Notes: generated from the letters alone by a model not told the origin. A DNA stretch of 59,253 bases from Marinibacterium sp. (GCA_017643305.1 JAEPNQ010000016.1:1-59253), one strand, 5' to 3'; counted from the first letter of the stretch, positions 34,830 to 44,421 are shown. Numbers and translations are program-made.

Positions 34830-35788
34830 TTTCCCGCTCCGTGATGCAGGATCTGCCCAATCGTGTTCAAAAGAACCTGCGCTGCCAGAATGGATGTGCT
34901 GCCGGACAGGTCGTAATCCGGCGCGACCTCGACCAGATCAACGCCCACGATATCCCCGCGCTGGGCCAGCCCATCGATCAGCTCCAGCACGTCGTAATAA
35001 AGGAACCCGCCATGGCTGGGCGTGCCGGTGCCCGGCGCGATGGACGGATCGAACGCATCAATATCGATGGTCAGGTAATACCGCTTGCCTTCGGGTATCC
35101 GCGCCAGCGTGCCCTCCACCCCCAACCGCCGCATTTGGCGCACTGACAGGATGTCAGACCCCATCTTGCGCGCATCTTCATAGCCTTCGCGTGCGGTCGA
35201 AGATACGTTGCGAATGCCGATCTGCGTCAGACCAGTCACATACGGCTTCTCCGCCGCGCGGCGCATCGGATTGCCATGGCCATAACGCACGCCATGGCGT
35301 TCATCGACGAAATCCAGATGCGCATCAATCTGAACGACGTGGATCGGCTCCTGATCGTCAAACGCATTTATGCAGGGGATGTTGATGGAATGATCTCCGC
35401 CCAGAACCACAGGCAAGGCTCCCGCTTTCAGGATCTGGCGCACCCCATGTTCGATATTGGCGTGGCTCTGGATCGTGTCAGTGTGGATGATGTCAGCATC
35501 GCCAATATCCACGATACTAACCTTGGCGGGATCCAGATAGGTCACATCGTCTTCGTGGTCATACGCCCCGGCATGACCAAAGGCAAACAGGGTTGATGCC
35601 TCGCGTATCGCGCGTGGCCCCATCCGGGCTCCGGACCGCCACTGTGCCCCGAAATCGAAAGGCGCGCCGAGCACGGCCACATCCGCGTCAATAGCGCCCC
35701 AGTCTGAAACATACGGGTATTTCCCAAACGTGCAGATGCCCACAAACGGCAGGTTCAACCGCCCGCTTTCATATCCATGTCCTGCCAT
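34826..35788 (-). CDS. speB: Agmatinase-family ureohydrolase
   Basis: 320 residues from ATG 35788, which overlaps the upstream stop by one base (TGATG). Binuclear manganese ligands are present: GGDHSI, DAHLDF and TIDIDAFDP. The second motif reads DAHLDF rather than the DAHTDT of E. coli agmatinase, so another guanidino compound is possible (for example guanidinobutyrate); the symbol is therefore tentative. The enzyme releases urea from a guanidino group. Coupled to a DUF2165 gene upstream and a DOPA-dioxygenase-like gene downstream in what looks like a catabolic operon. Confidence 0.85.
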   Translation of the reverse strand: MAGHGYESGRLNLPFVGICTFGKYPYVSDWGAIDADVAVLGAPFDFGAQWRSGARMGPRAIREASTLFAFGHAGAYDHEDDVTYLDPAKVSIVDIGDADIIHTDTIQSHANIEHGVRQILKAGALPVVLGGDHSINIPCINAFDDQEPIHVVQIDAHLDFVDERHGVRYGHGNPMRRAAEKPYVTGLTQIGIRNVSSTAREGYEDARKMGSDILSVRQMRRLGVEGTLARIPEGKRYYLTIDIDAFDPSIAPGTGTPSHGGFLYYDVLELIDGLAQRGDIVGVDLVEVAPDYDLSGSTSILAAQVLLNTIGQILHHGAGK

Positions 35789-36279
35789 CAGGCCACCACC
35801 AGAAAAATCATTATTCCAAGGCCCCACATTGTCATCTGGAAATGGGTGTTCTGCCCCCATTCATGACAGAACCAGTAGCAAAAGTAATTCCCGACAACGA
35901 GAAACCCGGACCAGATGCATGTAAAGAGCGTGGCGCCCAGAAATGCGGTAGCCCGCGCGGTTTCCATAGCAGCGCCGCCAAATAAGCTAGACACCAGCAA
36001 AACCACACCCGCCCACAGAACCAGCGTTGCTGCCAGTTCTGCCAGCACAACAAATCGGAACGCAGCTTGCTGTAGCGCCCGGCTTTCCACCGCCCTGTGG
36101 GCGACCCGTGCAAATTCATCCGGGTAGGCATCGCGCATACGGGTCATGCCCATGACCTGTGCTGTGAAGGCCTCGTTGTTGCCGGGATGCATTATATTGT
36201 CCCAAACGCCAAAGCTCAGCCAGGAGGCCAGCGCGGTCAGCATCAGGATCTGAGAAAAAAGAACCACCGTTTCAAACAT
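35788..36279 (-). CDS. DUF2165-like integral membrane protein
   Basis: 163 residues with about four helices (residues about 5-25, 72-98, 110-130, 142-162) and a soluble loop between the first and second helices. The pattern of a predicted small integral membrane protein (N-terminal LSFGVWDNIMHPGNN, C-terminal NYFCYWFCHEWGQNT) fits DUF2165. No function is established. It is translationally coupled to the ureohydrolase, so it may assist uptake or export of that substrate. Confidence 0.75.
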   Translation of the reverse strand: MFETVVLFSQILMLTALASWLSFGVWDNIMHPGNNEAFTAQVMGMTRMRDAYPDEFARVAHRAVESRALQQAAFRFVVLAELAATLVLWAGVVLLVSSLFGGAAMETARATAFLGATLFTCIWSGFLVVGNYFCYWFCHEWGQNTHFQMTMWGLGIMIFLVVA

Positions 36280-36309
36280 GACCGATACGTCCTTACGGTA
36301 GACAGACTA

Positions 36310-36333
36310 CGGGCCGCTGTTTCCAGCGGCCCG
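36310..36333. other. 10-bp stem-loop after the orphan binding-protein gene
   Basis: CGGGCCGCTG and CAGCGGCCCG pair around TTTC, 14 bases past the stop of the 36347-38008 gene on the minus strand. No T run follows on that strand. It may stabilise the 3' end of the binding-protein message or weakly terminate it, lowering expression of the genes after it. Confidence 0.5.
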
Positions 36334-36346
36334 CAATTGTTTGGGA

Positions 36347-38008
36347 TCAGGTCCAGGCCAGATCGGCCGGGCGGATCTCGAACGAGATGTGATGCTCCCC
36401 ACCAGCCAAGTTTTCCTTGGTATGGTTGTAGAGCGACCGCCAGTAAGGCTGGATGGTCACGGCGTCTTCCTGAAGCATCTTTTCACCGATCGCCATCAGC
36501 TCGCGACGCTTTTCAACATCTGCAGTGGCCAGCGCCTTTTCCAGGTTCGCGTCGAAGTCCGGGTTGGAATAGCCAAATTCGTTCCATGCTTCGCCGGTGC
36601 GATAGGCCAGCGCCCAGATCTGGACACCCAACGGGCGGTGGTTCCAGTTGGTTGAGCTGAACGGATACTTCGCCCAGTCGTTCCAGAACGTATTGCCCGG
36701 CAGAACGGTCCGCTTGATGTTGAACCCGGCGTCGCGCAGCTGCGCAGCAACGGCATCAGTGGTGTCCTTACGCCATGCATCGTCGATGGAGATTATTTCC
36801 ATCTCGAAATCGCCCATGCCTGCTTCGTCCAGCATCGCCTTGGCGGCGGCGCCATCAACGGGCTGTGCCGGCAGCGGCGCGTATTCCGGATGCATAGGAC
36901 CAACATGGTGGTTCTCGGCCTTCTGACCGCGACCGCCATAGCCCAGTTCCAGCAGAACCGAGTTGTCTACCGCCATTTGGATCGCCTTGCGGACGCGTGC
37001 GTCTGCATACGGCTTCGAACCGTTGACATCGGCCAGCTGGTTCGGACGGATCACGATGGTGGCAGCAGTCACGATCTCATGCTGATTCCAGCCGTCTTGA
37101 ACGCTCATAATGTCGATGAAATCACCATCAACAGAATACAGCATGTCGACTTCGTCAGCTTCTGCTGCCGCAACCCATGCCGACGGGTCGGTCCCGTAAT
37201 CAATGAACTCGATCCGGTCCATGAAAGCGCCGTTGCCTGCGTTCCACCAAGTGTGGTTTTCGTTGCGGACCAAAACGCCTTTTTCGCCAACTGAAAGCGA
37301 TTCCGGCATATAGGGGCCGGTGCCGATTGGGTTGCCCAGCATGTTGTCTGGATCATGCGAGCTGTGCACGATCGCGCCCGGATAATCGGCCATGCCCGCG
37401 ATCAGCGAAATGTCCGGCTTGGGCAGCATCAGTTTCACGGTGTGGCTGTCGACAACCTGGATTGCACCGTCGATGGCCTTGTTGGTGTTCGCGTCGATCA
37501 GCGTAGCCCAGCGACCGGCCATGGAGTTGCCTTCCACGTCCTTTTCGCACCACATCGCGATGTTGCGGGCCACGTCGTCTGCGGTGAAATCGTCGCCGTT
37601 GTTCCACTTGACGCCCTTGCGGACCATCAGCGTGTATTCGGTGGCGTCGTCGTTGACTTCCCAGCTTTCCAGCAGCGACGGCGCAAAGGTCCCGTCGTTT
37701 TCATAGGTCACCAGGTATTCCAGCCAGCCGCGCGAGAAGTTGGCGATCTGCGACCAGTCATAGGTGCGCGGATCTTTCAGGGCGCGCACTTCCTGCTGGA
37801 TGCGCACGGTGCCGCCCATCTTGGCATGACCCGCCGCCTTGGCCGGTGCCGGCATACCCAGCATCGCATATGCGGTTGCCGCAGTCGCACCGAACGTGCT
37901 GGCCATGGCCAGGAACTCGCGGCGGTTCACGGCGTCATTGCCAACCTTGTCCGCTTGTTCGGTGATCACTTTTGGCATGGGTTTGCCGTTGCGAGTGTAA
38001 AAAGACAT
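36347..38008 (-). CDS. ABC substrate-binding protein with Tat signal, no transporter genes nearby
   Basis: 553 residues, SBP_bac_5 (peptide/nickel/opine) family. The N-terminus has a twin-arginine signal, [21 protein letters not shown], so it is exported folded. The mature protein shows [22 protein letters not shown] and [19 protein letters not shown] lies four bases before the ATG. No permease or ATPase gene of this type is adjacent; it sits 99 bases after the TfdA-like gene. Its partner proteins may be elsewhere. It probably captures the substrate of the surrounding operon. Confidence 0.88.
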   Translation of the reverse strand: MSFYTRNGKPMPKVITEQADKVGNDAVNRREFLAMASTFGATAATAYAMLGMPAPAKAAGHAKMGGTVRIQQEVRALKDPRTYDWSQIANFSRGWLEYLVTYENDGTFAPSLLESWEVNDDATEYTLMVRKGVKWNNGDDFTADDVARNIAMWCEKDVEGNSMAGRWATLIDANTNKAIDGAIQVVDSHTVKLMLPKPDISLIAGMADYPGAIVHSSHDPDNMLGNPIGTGPYMPESLSVGEKGVLVRNENHTWWNAGNGAFMDRIEFIDYGTDPSAWVAAAEADEVDMLYSVDGDFIDIMSVQDGWNQHEIVTAATIVIRPNQLADVNGSKPYADARVRKAIQMAVDNSVLLELGYGGRGQKAENHHVGPMHPEYAPLPAQPVDGAAAKAMLDEAGMGDFEMEIISIDDAWRKDTTDAVAAQLRDAGFNIKRTVLPGNTFWNDWAKYPFSSTNWNHRPLGVQIWALAYRTGEAWNEFGYSNPDFDANLEKALATADVEKRRELMAIGEKMLQEDAVTIQPYWRSLYNHTKENLAGGEHHISFEIRPADLAWT

Positions 38009-38107
38009 GTATCTCCCCTTATGTAGATGTCCTGCGGGTATGCCCCGCTACTTTTTTGGCCTTTTGTTTGTGCCTGCCCGCGTGATTGCGTGTCAAGGCA
38101 AGCCTCT

Positions 38108-38989
38108 TCAATTCTGCGGTCGCAAGGCGTCCAACCCGTCTGCTTCCGACGCCGATATGCATATGCTGGTCAGCTTGCGTGGTTCCGCATAGTTCCATGG
38201 CGTCGCACGATGCAACACCGCGCGTTGGTCCCAGACTAGCACGTCACCGACATTCCAGGTGTGGGAAAAGACATAATCGGGCTGTGTAACGAATTCGGTA
38301 AGCTCATCGATCAGGCGTTCGCCCTCCAGATCATCCAGTCCGTCAACGGCAAAGGCATGGCTGGCGATATACAGTGCTTCGCGACCATTCACAGGATTTG
38401 TCCAAACCGGGTTCCAATGCTGATCCTTCCATTTGGTGAACAACGCGTCCTCGGCCAGCTCCGGCGAAATCTTGCGGCGGCTGTTTCCGTAGCGGTGCCA
38501 GATCCCGCGCCCGCGAATACGCGCCTTCAAGTCCTCCGGCATATCCGCCCATCCGGCCCGGGTCGACGCAAACTCGGTCGCGCCGCCTTCCTTGGTGACC
38601 ACGCGCGCAATCAGGATATTGGTCAGCGCGGGAATGGGCAGAAACGTACTGTCGCAATGCCACAGCATGTTGGCCTTCAGGTTCAGCGTGTGCATGTCCA
38701 TTTCACCGGTCACGCCACCATCATCGGTGATGTTGGACACCTCCGGCACCTTGAATTCCGCGCCTTCTTTCAGGTCCGGCACGCTGCGGTTTTCCACTGA
38801 CCCAAAATACCGCCCGAATCTCAGATGTGCCTCATCTGACAAATCCTGTTCGCGAAACAACAGCAGGGAATGCTCCTCAAAAGCCGCCCGGATCTGCGCA
38901 TACAGCGCATCGTCTACATCATTCAGGTCGATACCATGAATTTCGACACCATATCGCGGGTGCAGTGGGGTCATTTCCATGACACTCAT
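38108..38989 (-). CDS. TauD/TfdA-family 2-oxoglutarate-dependent dioxygenase
   Basis: 293 residues from ATG 38989 (4-base overlap with the FAD oxidase stop). The iron ligands are visible as H-x-D in LWHCDSTFLP and a distal His in AVLHRATPW; the following Arg (EPRKLTSICI) would bind 2-oxoglutarate. It is closer to TfdA than to TauD in overall pattern (GVEIHGIDLND, LLLFREQDLSDEAHLRFGRYFG). These enzymes hydroxylate a carbon next to a heteroatom and so cleave ethers, amines or sulfonates. Which bond is attacked here is unknown. Not evidently part of the taurine route further right. Confidence 0.87.
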   Translation of the reverse strand: MSVMEMTPLHPRYGVEIHGIDLNDVDDALYAQIRAAFEEHSLLLFREQDLSDEAHLRFGRYFGSVENRSVPDLKEGAEFKVPEVSNITDDGGVTGEMDMHTLNLKANMLWHCDSTFLPIPALTNILIARVVTKEGGATEFASTRAGWADMPEDLKARIRGRGIWHRYGNSRRKISPELAEDALFTKWKDQHWNPVWTNPVNGREALYIASHAFAVDGLDDLEGERLIDELTEFVTQPDYVFSHTWNVGDVLVWDQRAVLHRATPWNYAEPRKLTSICISASEADGLDALRPQN

Positions 38990-40392
38990 GTCTTGGCCCT
39001 TGCTTCTATGTCTTCCGGAGACAGATGTTTCACGGTGTCCCAGGCGGCTGATTTCGGGCTGTTCAGCAGCCCCTTGGGGTCCATCCGTTTCTTCCATGCC
39101 AGGTGAATGTAATCGGCGTTCTTCAATCCACCGCCTTCCACCCGCCAGGTATGTGCGTCGTAAACGGGGAAGCCGTTGGTTTCGTAGATGGCGTTGATCT
39201 CGGCCAGCCGTTCGGGCGTGGAGAACCAGATGATTGGCAGATCAAAGGTCACCACCTCCCCGCCCAGCCGGGCAAATTCGTGGTGCATCCACACGTCATC
39301 TCCTAGGAGCGGGCGCAGCGCGTCCACCTTTTCCGGATCCGGTGGGATCGGGCAGCCAACCTGCTGATAGGTCGCCGAACGGTCCGCCTTCAGCACCTGC
39401 AGCGTTGTATGGTTGTAGGAGAAATCGAACACATGCGGCAAATTCAGCTCCTGCCGTCGCGCATCATCCATCGCCAGGTCCACATGCCCGCCCATGCCTT
39501 CGACCAAGGCGAAAAAGGCAGGGACATCTTCTGCGGGGACTAGCGACACTAAAAGATGGTGATCGGGCCGGATATGCCCGCTGAGCCGGGGAAAATATGC
39601 GGTAATCCGCGCGTCTACGGTGGACACCAGCTTGCAGGCTATATCCTCTGCAACCGCCAACGCACATCCTGCGGCATAGGCTCCTTTGTAACTGTCAAAG
39701 GTCGCCATGCAGCCATGCCAATTGCGCGTGGGCACAGTGCGGATGGTGACATCGGTGATTACCCCGTTCAATCCCCAGGCATGATGGACATGCAACGCAT
39801 CCGGCCCATCAAACTGGCGCTCTACCGGTGCCTCCTCTACCGACATGGCTGTCAACGAAATCAGGTTTCCCGGATCGCGCAGCGCGCCATTGGCGACTGA
39901 CCCGATCCCGGCGCTGCCACCCGCTACAAAGCCACCAATCGTGGCAATGTCCTGCGTCGATGGGAACATCGCCAGCTCTTGCCCGGTTTCCTTCAGCGCA
40001 GCGTTGATATCGGCCATCAACGCCCCTGCCTCCGCTCGAACAAAGCCATGCCCGATTTCCAGAATGCGGTTCATCCCTGTTGTCTCGATGATCAGCCCGC
40101 CGTCCATCGGCACCGACTGGCCATAATTCCCCGTCCCGCCACCCCGCAGGGTGATCGGCGCATCATGGCGATAGGATGTGGCAAGCACATGGCGCAGCTC
40201 TTCCGGCGTCTTGGGTTGCGCGACAAGATCGCCAAAACATTTACGCAGCTTCTGGTTCAGGATCGGCGAATACCAAAAAAAATCACGGCTGCGTTTCTTC
40301 ACCAGCACCGGTTCCGAAATCAGCGCCACGGGGGCCAGTTCTGCCGCAAATGCGCCCCAGTCCAACGTTGTCTTTCCGGAAATTGAGCTCAT
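38986..40392 (-). CDS. FAD-binding (GlcD-like) oxidoreductase
   Basis: 468 residues from ATG 40392, which overlaps the amidohydrolase stop (ATGA). An N-terminal PCMH-type FAD domain has TLRGGGTGNYGQSVPMDGGLII and FPSTQDIATIGGFVAGGSAGIGS. The C-terminal part is longer than in a bare FAD domain and resembles 2-hydroxyacid dehydrogenases. It probably oxidises a hydroxy acid or similar intermediate and passes electrons to a quinone or oxygen. The frame open to 40566 shows no similarity upstream of this ATG. Confidence 0.85.
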   Translation of the reverse strand: MSSISGKTTLDWGAFAAELAPVALISEPVLVKKRSRDFFWYSPILNQKLRKCFGDLVAQPKTPEELRHVLATSYRHDAPITLRGGGTGNYGQSVPMDGGLIIETTGMNRILEIGHGFVRAEAGALMADINAALKETGQELAMFPSTQDIATIGGFVAGGSAGIGSVANGALRDPGNLISLTAMSVEEAPVERQFDGPDALHVHHAWGLNGVITDVTIRTVPTRNWHGCMATFDSYKGAYAAGCALAVAEDIACKLVSTVDARITAYFPRLSGHIRPDHHLLVSLVPAEDVPAFFALVEGMGGHVDLAMDDARRQELNLPHVFDFSYNHTTLQVLKADRSATYQQVGCPIPPDPEKVDALRPLLGDDVWMHHEFARLGGEVVTFDLPIIWFSTPERLAEINAIYETNGFPVYDAHTWRVEGGGLKNADYIHLAWKKRMDPKGLLNSPKSAAWDTVKHLSPEDIEARAKT

Positions 40393-41552
40393 TGTGCGGC
40401 CTCCGATAATGTGTGAACGCGCCGAGGTGGCCCGCAGCGACCGGAAACAAGTTCGGCCGGATTGCGCGCATCGCTCAGAATCAAAGTGTCGATGGAGGTG
40501 CCCACCAGCGCAGGGGGCTTCTGCCCCAATGCGCGGGCGGCGTTTGTGGTGATCAGCGGCAGCCACCGATCAAAGGGCGGGTCCAGATGCCCTGTCAGCA
40601 CGGCGAGGTTCAGCGCAGCCATCGGGTCATGCTGGCCCAGTGGACAAAACGCATCTGCCACGTTGTCGGAGCCCACAACAACCTGTACCCCGGCATCCGT
40701 CAGTTCCCTCACCCGTGTCAGCCCCCGCCGGTCTGGCGTGCCTTCCGTGCGCCCCTGCAGATACAGGTTCGTCGTCGGCAGCGTGGCCACGAATATCCCA
40801 GCCAGGGCCAATTTTTCCGACACCCGGTCAAAATCATCTCGCCTCAGGTTCATCAAAGCACAGGCATGTCCGCACAGGATCGGACCGTCAAAGCCATGCT
40901 CCAACGCGACATCTGCAATCAACTCCACCCCATGCAGACCGGGCATCAGCCCCTCATCCACATGGAAATCCAGCGCGATACCAAACCGTGAGGCTGCATC
41001 GAACATGTTGATCAGACTCTGCCGGGGCTCTGCATGATCCAGCAAAAATGTTCCCAGCGCCCCGCCTGTTTCCGCGATCCGCCGCGCAATGGACATGGCA
41101 CAATCAGGATCCTCCAGCGCCGCGATGTTGACCAGCGCGGCAAGCTGCAGGTCAATCTCATCCGAACGATCGCTGCACAGATCCTCCAGCACCGACCACG
41201 CCAGTGGCGGCGCGCTGGTATTGCCCCAGTCGACATGGCTACGCGCCAGACCACAGCCCGCCTCCACCAGTTCTGAAATCCCGCGCCCGGCCCGCGCCCA
41301 AATGTCCGCTTCCGTCCAGTTCACCTTGTCTTCCAACTGCGCAGCAATTGCTGAGGTCAGATCACCGCCCACATCCGCCAGCCGGTGTAGCGTGTGGCAC
41401 TTGTCCAGATGGCAATGCGCCTCCACCAACTGCGGCATAACAATGCGTTGTGTATCCGACGGCGGGCGCTGGTCGAACGCCTGCACCCGGCCATCAACCA
41501 CATGCAAATCCCCGCTGCCATGGCCGGGCACAATGACGTCGCGCAGGATCAT
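40389..41552 (-). CDS. Amidohydrolase, cytosine-deaminase (CodA)-like
   Basis: 387 residues from ATG 41552 (4-base overlap with the glutamine amidotransferase stop). Metal and catalytic motifs of the CodA branch are visible: EAHCHLDKCHT, DFHVDEGLM, LCGHACAL and GSDNVADAFCPLG. Such enzymes deaminate or hydrolyse cyclic amidines and amides (cytosine, isoguanine, N-isopropylammelide). The neighbourhood argues for a dedicated catabolic step on an N-heterocyclic or amide compound rather than pyrimidine salvage, but this is inference. Confidence 0.85.
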   Translation of the reverse strand: MILRDVIVPGHGSGDLHVVDGRVQAFDQRPPSDTQRIVMPQLVEAHCHLDKCHTLHRLADVGGDLTSAIAAQLEDKVNWTEADIWARAGRGISELVEAGCGLARSHVDWGNTSAPPLAWSVLEDLCSDRSDEIDLQLAALVNIAALEDPDCAMSIARRIAETGGALGTFLLDHAEPRQSLINMFDAASRFGIALDFHVDEGLMPGLHGVELIADVALEHGFDGPILCGHACALMNLRRDDFDRVSEKLALAGIFVATLPTTNLYLQGRTEGTPDRRGLTRVRELTDAGVQVVVGSDNVADAFCPLGQHDPMAALNLAVLTGHLDPPFDRWLPLITTNAARALGQKPPALVGTSIDTLILSDARNPAELVSGRCGPPRRVHTLSEAAQ

Positions 41553-42244
41553 ACCGCCGCCCCGAACAACCGGTCCATGAACGCCATGAACCAGGCGTGC
41601 TGCGCTGCGTCTATTTGCGGACCCAACGTGTCCTGTTCCTCCTGCGTCTGCGCACCGGGCTGCCCGTAGCTGGTGTTGCCCTTTTGCCAACGGCGAAACG
41701 CGTCATAGCCGCACTCCGCATGAAACTGCAGGCCATACACCCGTTGCCCAATCCGAAACGCCTGGTTTTCAAACAGCGCACTGCGTGCCAGATGTTCGGC
41801 CCCCTCAGGCAGGTCAAAGGTATGAAAATGCGCCTGCGTAAAATGCAAAGGCTTCGGCAGGAACCATTCGGCGCCTTCTATAGCTGTCACCGGGTAGAAC
41901 CCAAATTCGTGACTGCCATGCTCCGGCGCCCCGGCCCAGGCCCCAAGATGCCAGGCGATCATCTGCGCGCCCTGACAGATGCCCAGCACCGGTATCCCGG
42001 CCTCCAGCGCGGCGCCGATCCACCGGTATTCTTCGTTCAGAAAGGGGTGTTTTTCCGTATCGTAGGCGTTGTACATGCCGCCATAGATGACCGTGCCCAG
42101 CACGTCATCGGTCACATTACCTAGCATATCACCCTGAAACGGGCGGCGGGTGTCCGCGATCAGCCCGTTGTTGCAGACCCATTGCACAACCCGGTCATCT
42201 TCCGGCCCGTCCCCATGACGGACCAATAAAACGCGCTTGCTCAT
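41549..42244 (-). CDS. Class I glutamine amidotransferase-like protein
   Basis: 231 residues with the triad of class I GATases: nucleophile Cys in VLGICQGAQMIAWHLG and the H-x-E pair in LQFHAECG. It resembles the stand-alone GMP-synthase-like amidotransferases often found in catabolic operons, such as PuuD-like gamma-glutamyl hydrolases. It could hydrolyse a gamma-glutamyl conjugate or deliver ammonia. It is the first gene of the minus-strand run and is divergent from ridA, with about 108 bases between them for both promoters. Confidence 0.85.
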   Translation of the reverse strand: MSKRVLLVRHGDGPEDDRVVQWVCNNGLIADTRRPFQGDMLGNVTDDVLGTVIYGGMYNAYDTEKHPFLNEEYRWIGAALEAGIPVLGICQGAQMIAWHLGAWAGAPEHGSHEFGFYPVTAIEGAEWFLPKPLHFTQAHFHTFDLPEGAEHLARSALFENQAFRIGQRVYGLQFHAECGYDAFRRWQKGNTSYGQPGAQTQEEQDTLGPQIDAAQHAWFMAFMDRLFGAAV

Positions 42245-42352
42245 CCATCCCCCCTGAAAGAGATTGCAAAACAGCGGCCCTAAGAATTGGATCTGTGCCA
42301 GAGATTTCCTTTATGCTTTCACGAAAGCGCACATCATTCAAGAGACCAGACC

Positions 42353-42748
42353 ATGAAATCGCTCACCCCATCTGACCTTGCCCCGCCTTTCGCCCGTTAT
42401 GCCCACGGGGTAGAGGTTCCCGCAGGCCACCGCATTGTGCGCACATCCGGCCAGCTGGGGCTGGACCCAGAGGGCACTGTCCCCGCTACTGCGTTGGAAC
42501 AGGCGCGCATCTGTTTCGGCAATATTGACCGTATCCTTACCGCCGCCGGCATGACACCGGCTGACATCATGCACGTTTCTGCGTTTGTTACCGGGCGCGA
42601 ACATATGGCAGGCTACATGCAGGCAAGAGATGAGGTCATGGTAGACCGCGACGCAGCCAACCTGCCCAGCTCCACGCTGATGATCGTCTCAGGCTTCACC
42701 CGGCCTGAATTCGTGGTGGAGGTGGAGGTTTGGGCGGCCGCGCCCTGA
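42353..42748 (+). CDS. RidA-family enamine/imine deaminase
   Basis: 131 residues from ATG 42353. The family signature is present: RTSGQLGLDPEGTVP at the N-terminus, QARICFGNIDRILTAAGM, HVSAFVT and VEVEVWAAAP. RidA proteins hydrolyse reactive enamines and imines. The classical Arg of the deaminase site should lie in the C-terminal third; the region STLMIVSGFTRPEFVVEVE has Arg in TRPEF, so activity is plausible. Divergent from the GATase-led operon, which may generate imines needing clearance. Ends 6 bases from soeC, convergent. Confidence 0.88.
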   Translation: MKSLTPSDLAPPFARYAHGVEVPAGHRIVRTSGQLGLDPEGTVPATALEQARICFGNIDRILTAAGMTPADIMHVSAFVTGREHMAGYMQARDEVMVDRDAANLPSSTLMIVSGFTRPEFVVEVEVWAAAP

Positions 42749-42754
42749 CCGCGT

Positions 42755-43624
42755 CTAACGCACGCCGTAATACAGGCCCAAGACATGTTCGGCCTCGGCA
42801 AAGAACAACCACCGCACCACGGCCACCCCCATCAGATGAGACAAAACCGCAACGGCGGCCAGTACATGTGAAAACGGTAGCAACAGGCACAACACTGGCA
42901 CTACAGCCATCAATGCCAGCCCGATCACCCGCAGCTTCATGCTGTGGCGACGGCCCACGACATAGGCGAATTCCTTGAGCAGGTAATTTGTACCGGTATG
43001 CGGCGGCTCAAACGCTCGCACTGCACCGAACCGCAGTCCCGTCGCGGTGGACAGCGTGGATCCCGACCCCAAAAGCGCCCGATCCCCCACAATCCAATAC
43101 GCCACCTGAACGATGCCCGCAACGATCAGCAAAACAGTCGCGACCTTGATCTGCCCAGCCATTAAGGCCCCGCCGCCAATTGCAAAGCTCATAAAAAGCG
43201 CCGGGGTCAGTGGCAGATTCCAGCGCGGTACGGTTTTCAACTGGGCGTAGATCATCGATGTGGCAAACACCGCCAGGGCCGACAACAGGCTGCCGATCCA
43301 TCCCAGCAGGGTCCATTGTACCGAAAGGAAAACCACTCCAAAGCCATAGACCGCCATCACCAGCAATGCGGCCACAGCCAGCACGCCTTCTCGGCTCAGC
43401 CAGCTGCTTCGCCATTGGGTGAAGGCCTTCAACGCCCGTTCTGGATGCCCCAGATGGAAGGTCGATGCCATTAGCCCGCCAACGGCTAGCCCGAAGGCAA
43501 TGGCGAAAAAAATAAAGGCGACAATTCCGGTCACGGCAGGCAGGCCCAAACCCAGCCACGCCAGCAGGCCAAAGCCGAGCCCGGAAAGCGTCGTGAAAAT
43601 GATGACTGATGGCGCTGGGTGCAT
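42755..43624 (-). CDS. soeC: Sulfite dehydrogenase membrane anchor (DmsC/NrfD-like)
   Basis: 289 residues with about eight membrane helices, DmsC family. It would bind the SoeAB pair to the inner membrane and pass electrons to ubiquinone. Third gene of a dmsABC-type triplet, one base after soeB. Alone it could be a DMSO reductase anchor. The Soe reading rests on the catalytic subunit lacking a Tat signal and on the adjacent sulfite-producing taurine genes. Confidence 0.85.
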   Translation of the reverse strand: MHPAPSVIIFTTLSGLGFGLLAWLGLGLPAVTGIVAFIFFAIAFGLAVGGLMASTFHLGHPERALKAFTQWRSSWLSREGVLAVAALLVMAVYGFGVVFLSVQWTLLGWIGSLLSALAVFATSMIYAQLKTVPRWNLPLTPALFMSFAIGGGALMAGQIKVATVLLIVAGIVQVAYWIVGDRALLGSGSTLSTATGLRFGAVRAFEPPHTGTNYLLKEFAYVVGRRHSMKLRVIGLALMAVVPVLCLLLPFSHVLAAVAVLSHLMGVAVVRWLFFAEAEHVLGLYYGVR

Positions 43625-43625
43625 G

Positions 43626-44375
43626 TCAGAGTTTCTCCAATGCCTTGTCGAGCCAGCTGAAGAAACCGCGCTGCTCCTCCGCCACTGGTTCTAGCAGCGG
43701 GGCGAGCACGTCAATGTCTTCGCCGATCTTATCTTTAGGCCGCGGCGGCAGGTACTTGTTGACAGGTTTTGTGCCTTGTTCCGGCATCAGGTCCATGCCG
43801 CCCCGCTCCGCCACCAACTGGCTGACGGCGCTGCCTGGATCAGACAAATCCCCAAAATGCCGCGCGCCCGCTGGGCAGGTCCGCACACAGGCGGGTTCAC
43901 GGTCCTCTTCCGGCAGGTTGGTGTTGTAAATCCGGTCTACGCAAAGGGTGCATTTCTTCATCACCCCGGCCACCGCGTCCATCTCCCGTGCTCCATAAGG
44001 ACAAGCCCAGGCGCACAGCCCGCAGCCAATGCAATCGCTCTCATTCACCAGCACAATGCCATCTTCGGTGCGCTTGTAGCTGGCCCCGGTCGGGCAAACA
44101 GTGACACAGGGCGCATCCTCGCAATGCAGGCATGATTTAGGGAAATGCACCAGCTGGGCAGGTCCCGATGCAGGCTGCACTTCGTAGCTGTGGACCCGGT
44201 TCAGGAAAGTGCCAACTGGGTCGCTGCCGTACGGGTCCTGATCCGACAGGGGCGCGCCGTAGTTCTCGGTGTTCCAGCCTTTGCAGGATACAACACAAGC
44301 ATGGCAGCCCACGCATGTGTCCAGGTCAATAACCAGCCCCAGCGATTTTTCCGTATGTTCGGGCAACTGGGTCAT
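43626..44375 (-). CDS. soeB: Sulfite dehydrogenase iron-sulfur subunit
   Basis: 249-residue ferredoxin-type subunit with four cysteine clusters: DTCVGCHACVVSCKGW, SCLHCEDAPCVTVCP, DCIGCGLCAWACP, and CTLCVDR with CVRTCPAGAR. Together these would hold four 4Fe-4S centres carrying electrons from the molybdenum subunit to the membrane anchor. The C-terminal tail extends beyond DmsB (KPVNKYLPPRPKDKIG...). It has no Tat or Sec signal. Lies 46 bases after soeA and 1 base before soeC. Confidence 0.9.
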   Translation of the reverse strand: MTQLPEHTEKSLGLVIDLDTCVGCHACVVSCKGWNTENYGAPLSDQDPYGSDPVGTFLNRVHSYEVQPASGPAQLVHFPKSCLHCEDAPCVTVCPTGASYKRTEDGIVLVNESDCIGCGLCAWACPYGAREMDAVAGVMKKCTLCVDRIYNTNLPEEDREPACVRTCPAGARHFGDLSDPGSAVSQLVAERGGMDLMPEQGTKPVNKYLPPRPKDKIGEDIDVLAPLLEPVAEEQRGFFSWLDKALEKL

Positions 44376-44421
44376 GCACCCACCTCCTGCCCAAACGCCG
44401 CACCATTTACTTTTGTGACCA

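Noticed and set aside
38026-38059. GCGGG-TATG-CCCCGC hairpin followed by T run
   Set aside because: The T run is on the plus strand, where no gene ends, while both flanking genes are on the minus strand. The stem is short. Not supported as a terminator.
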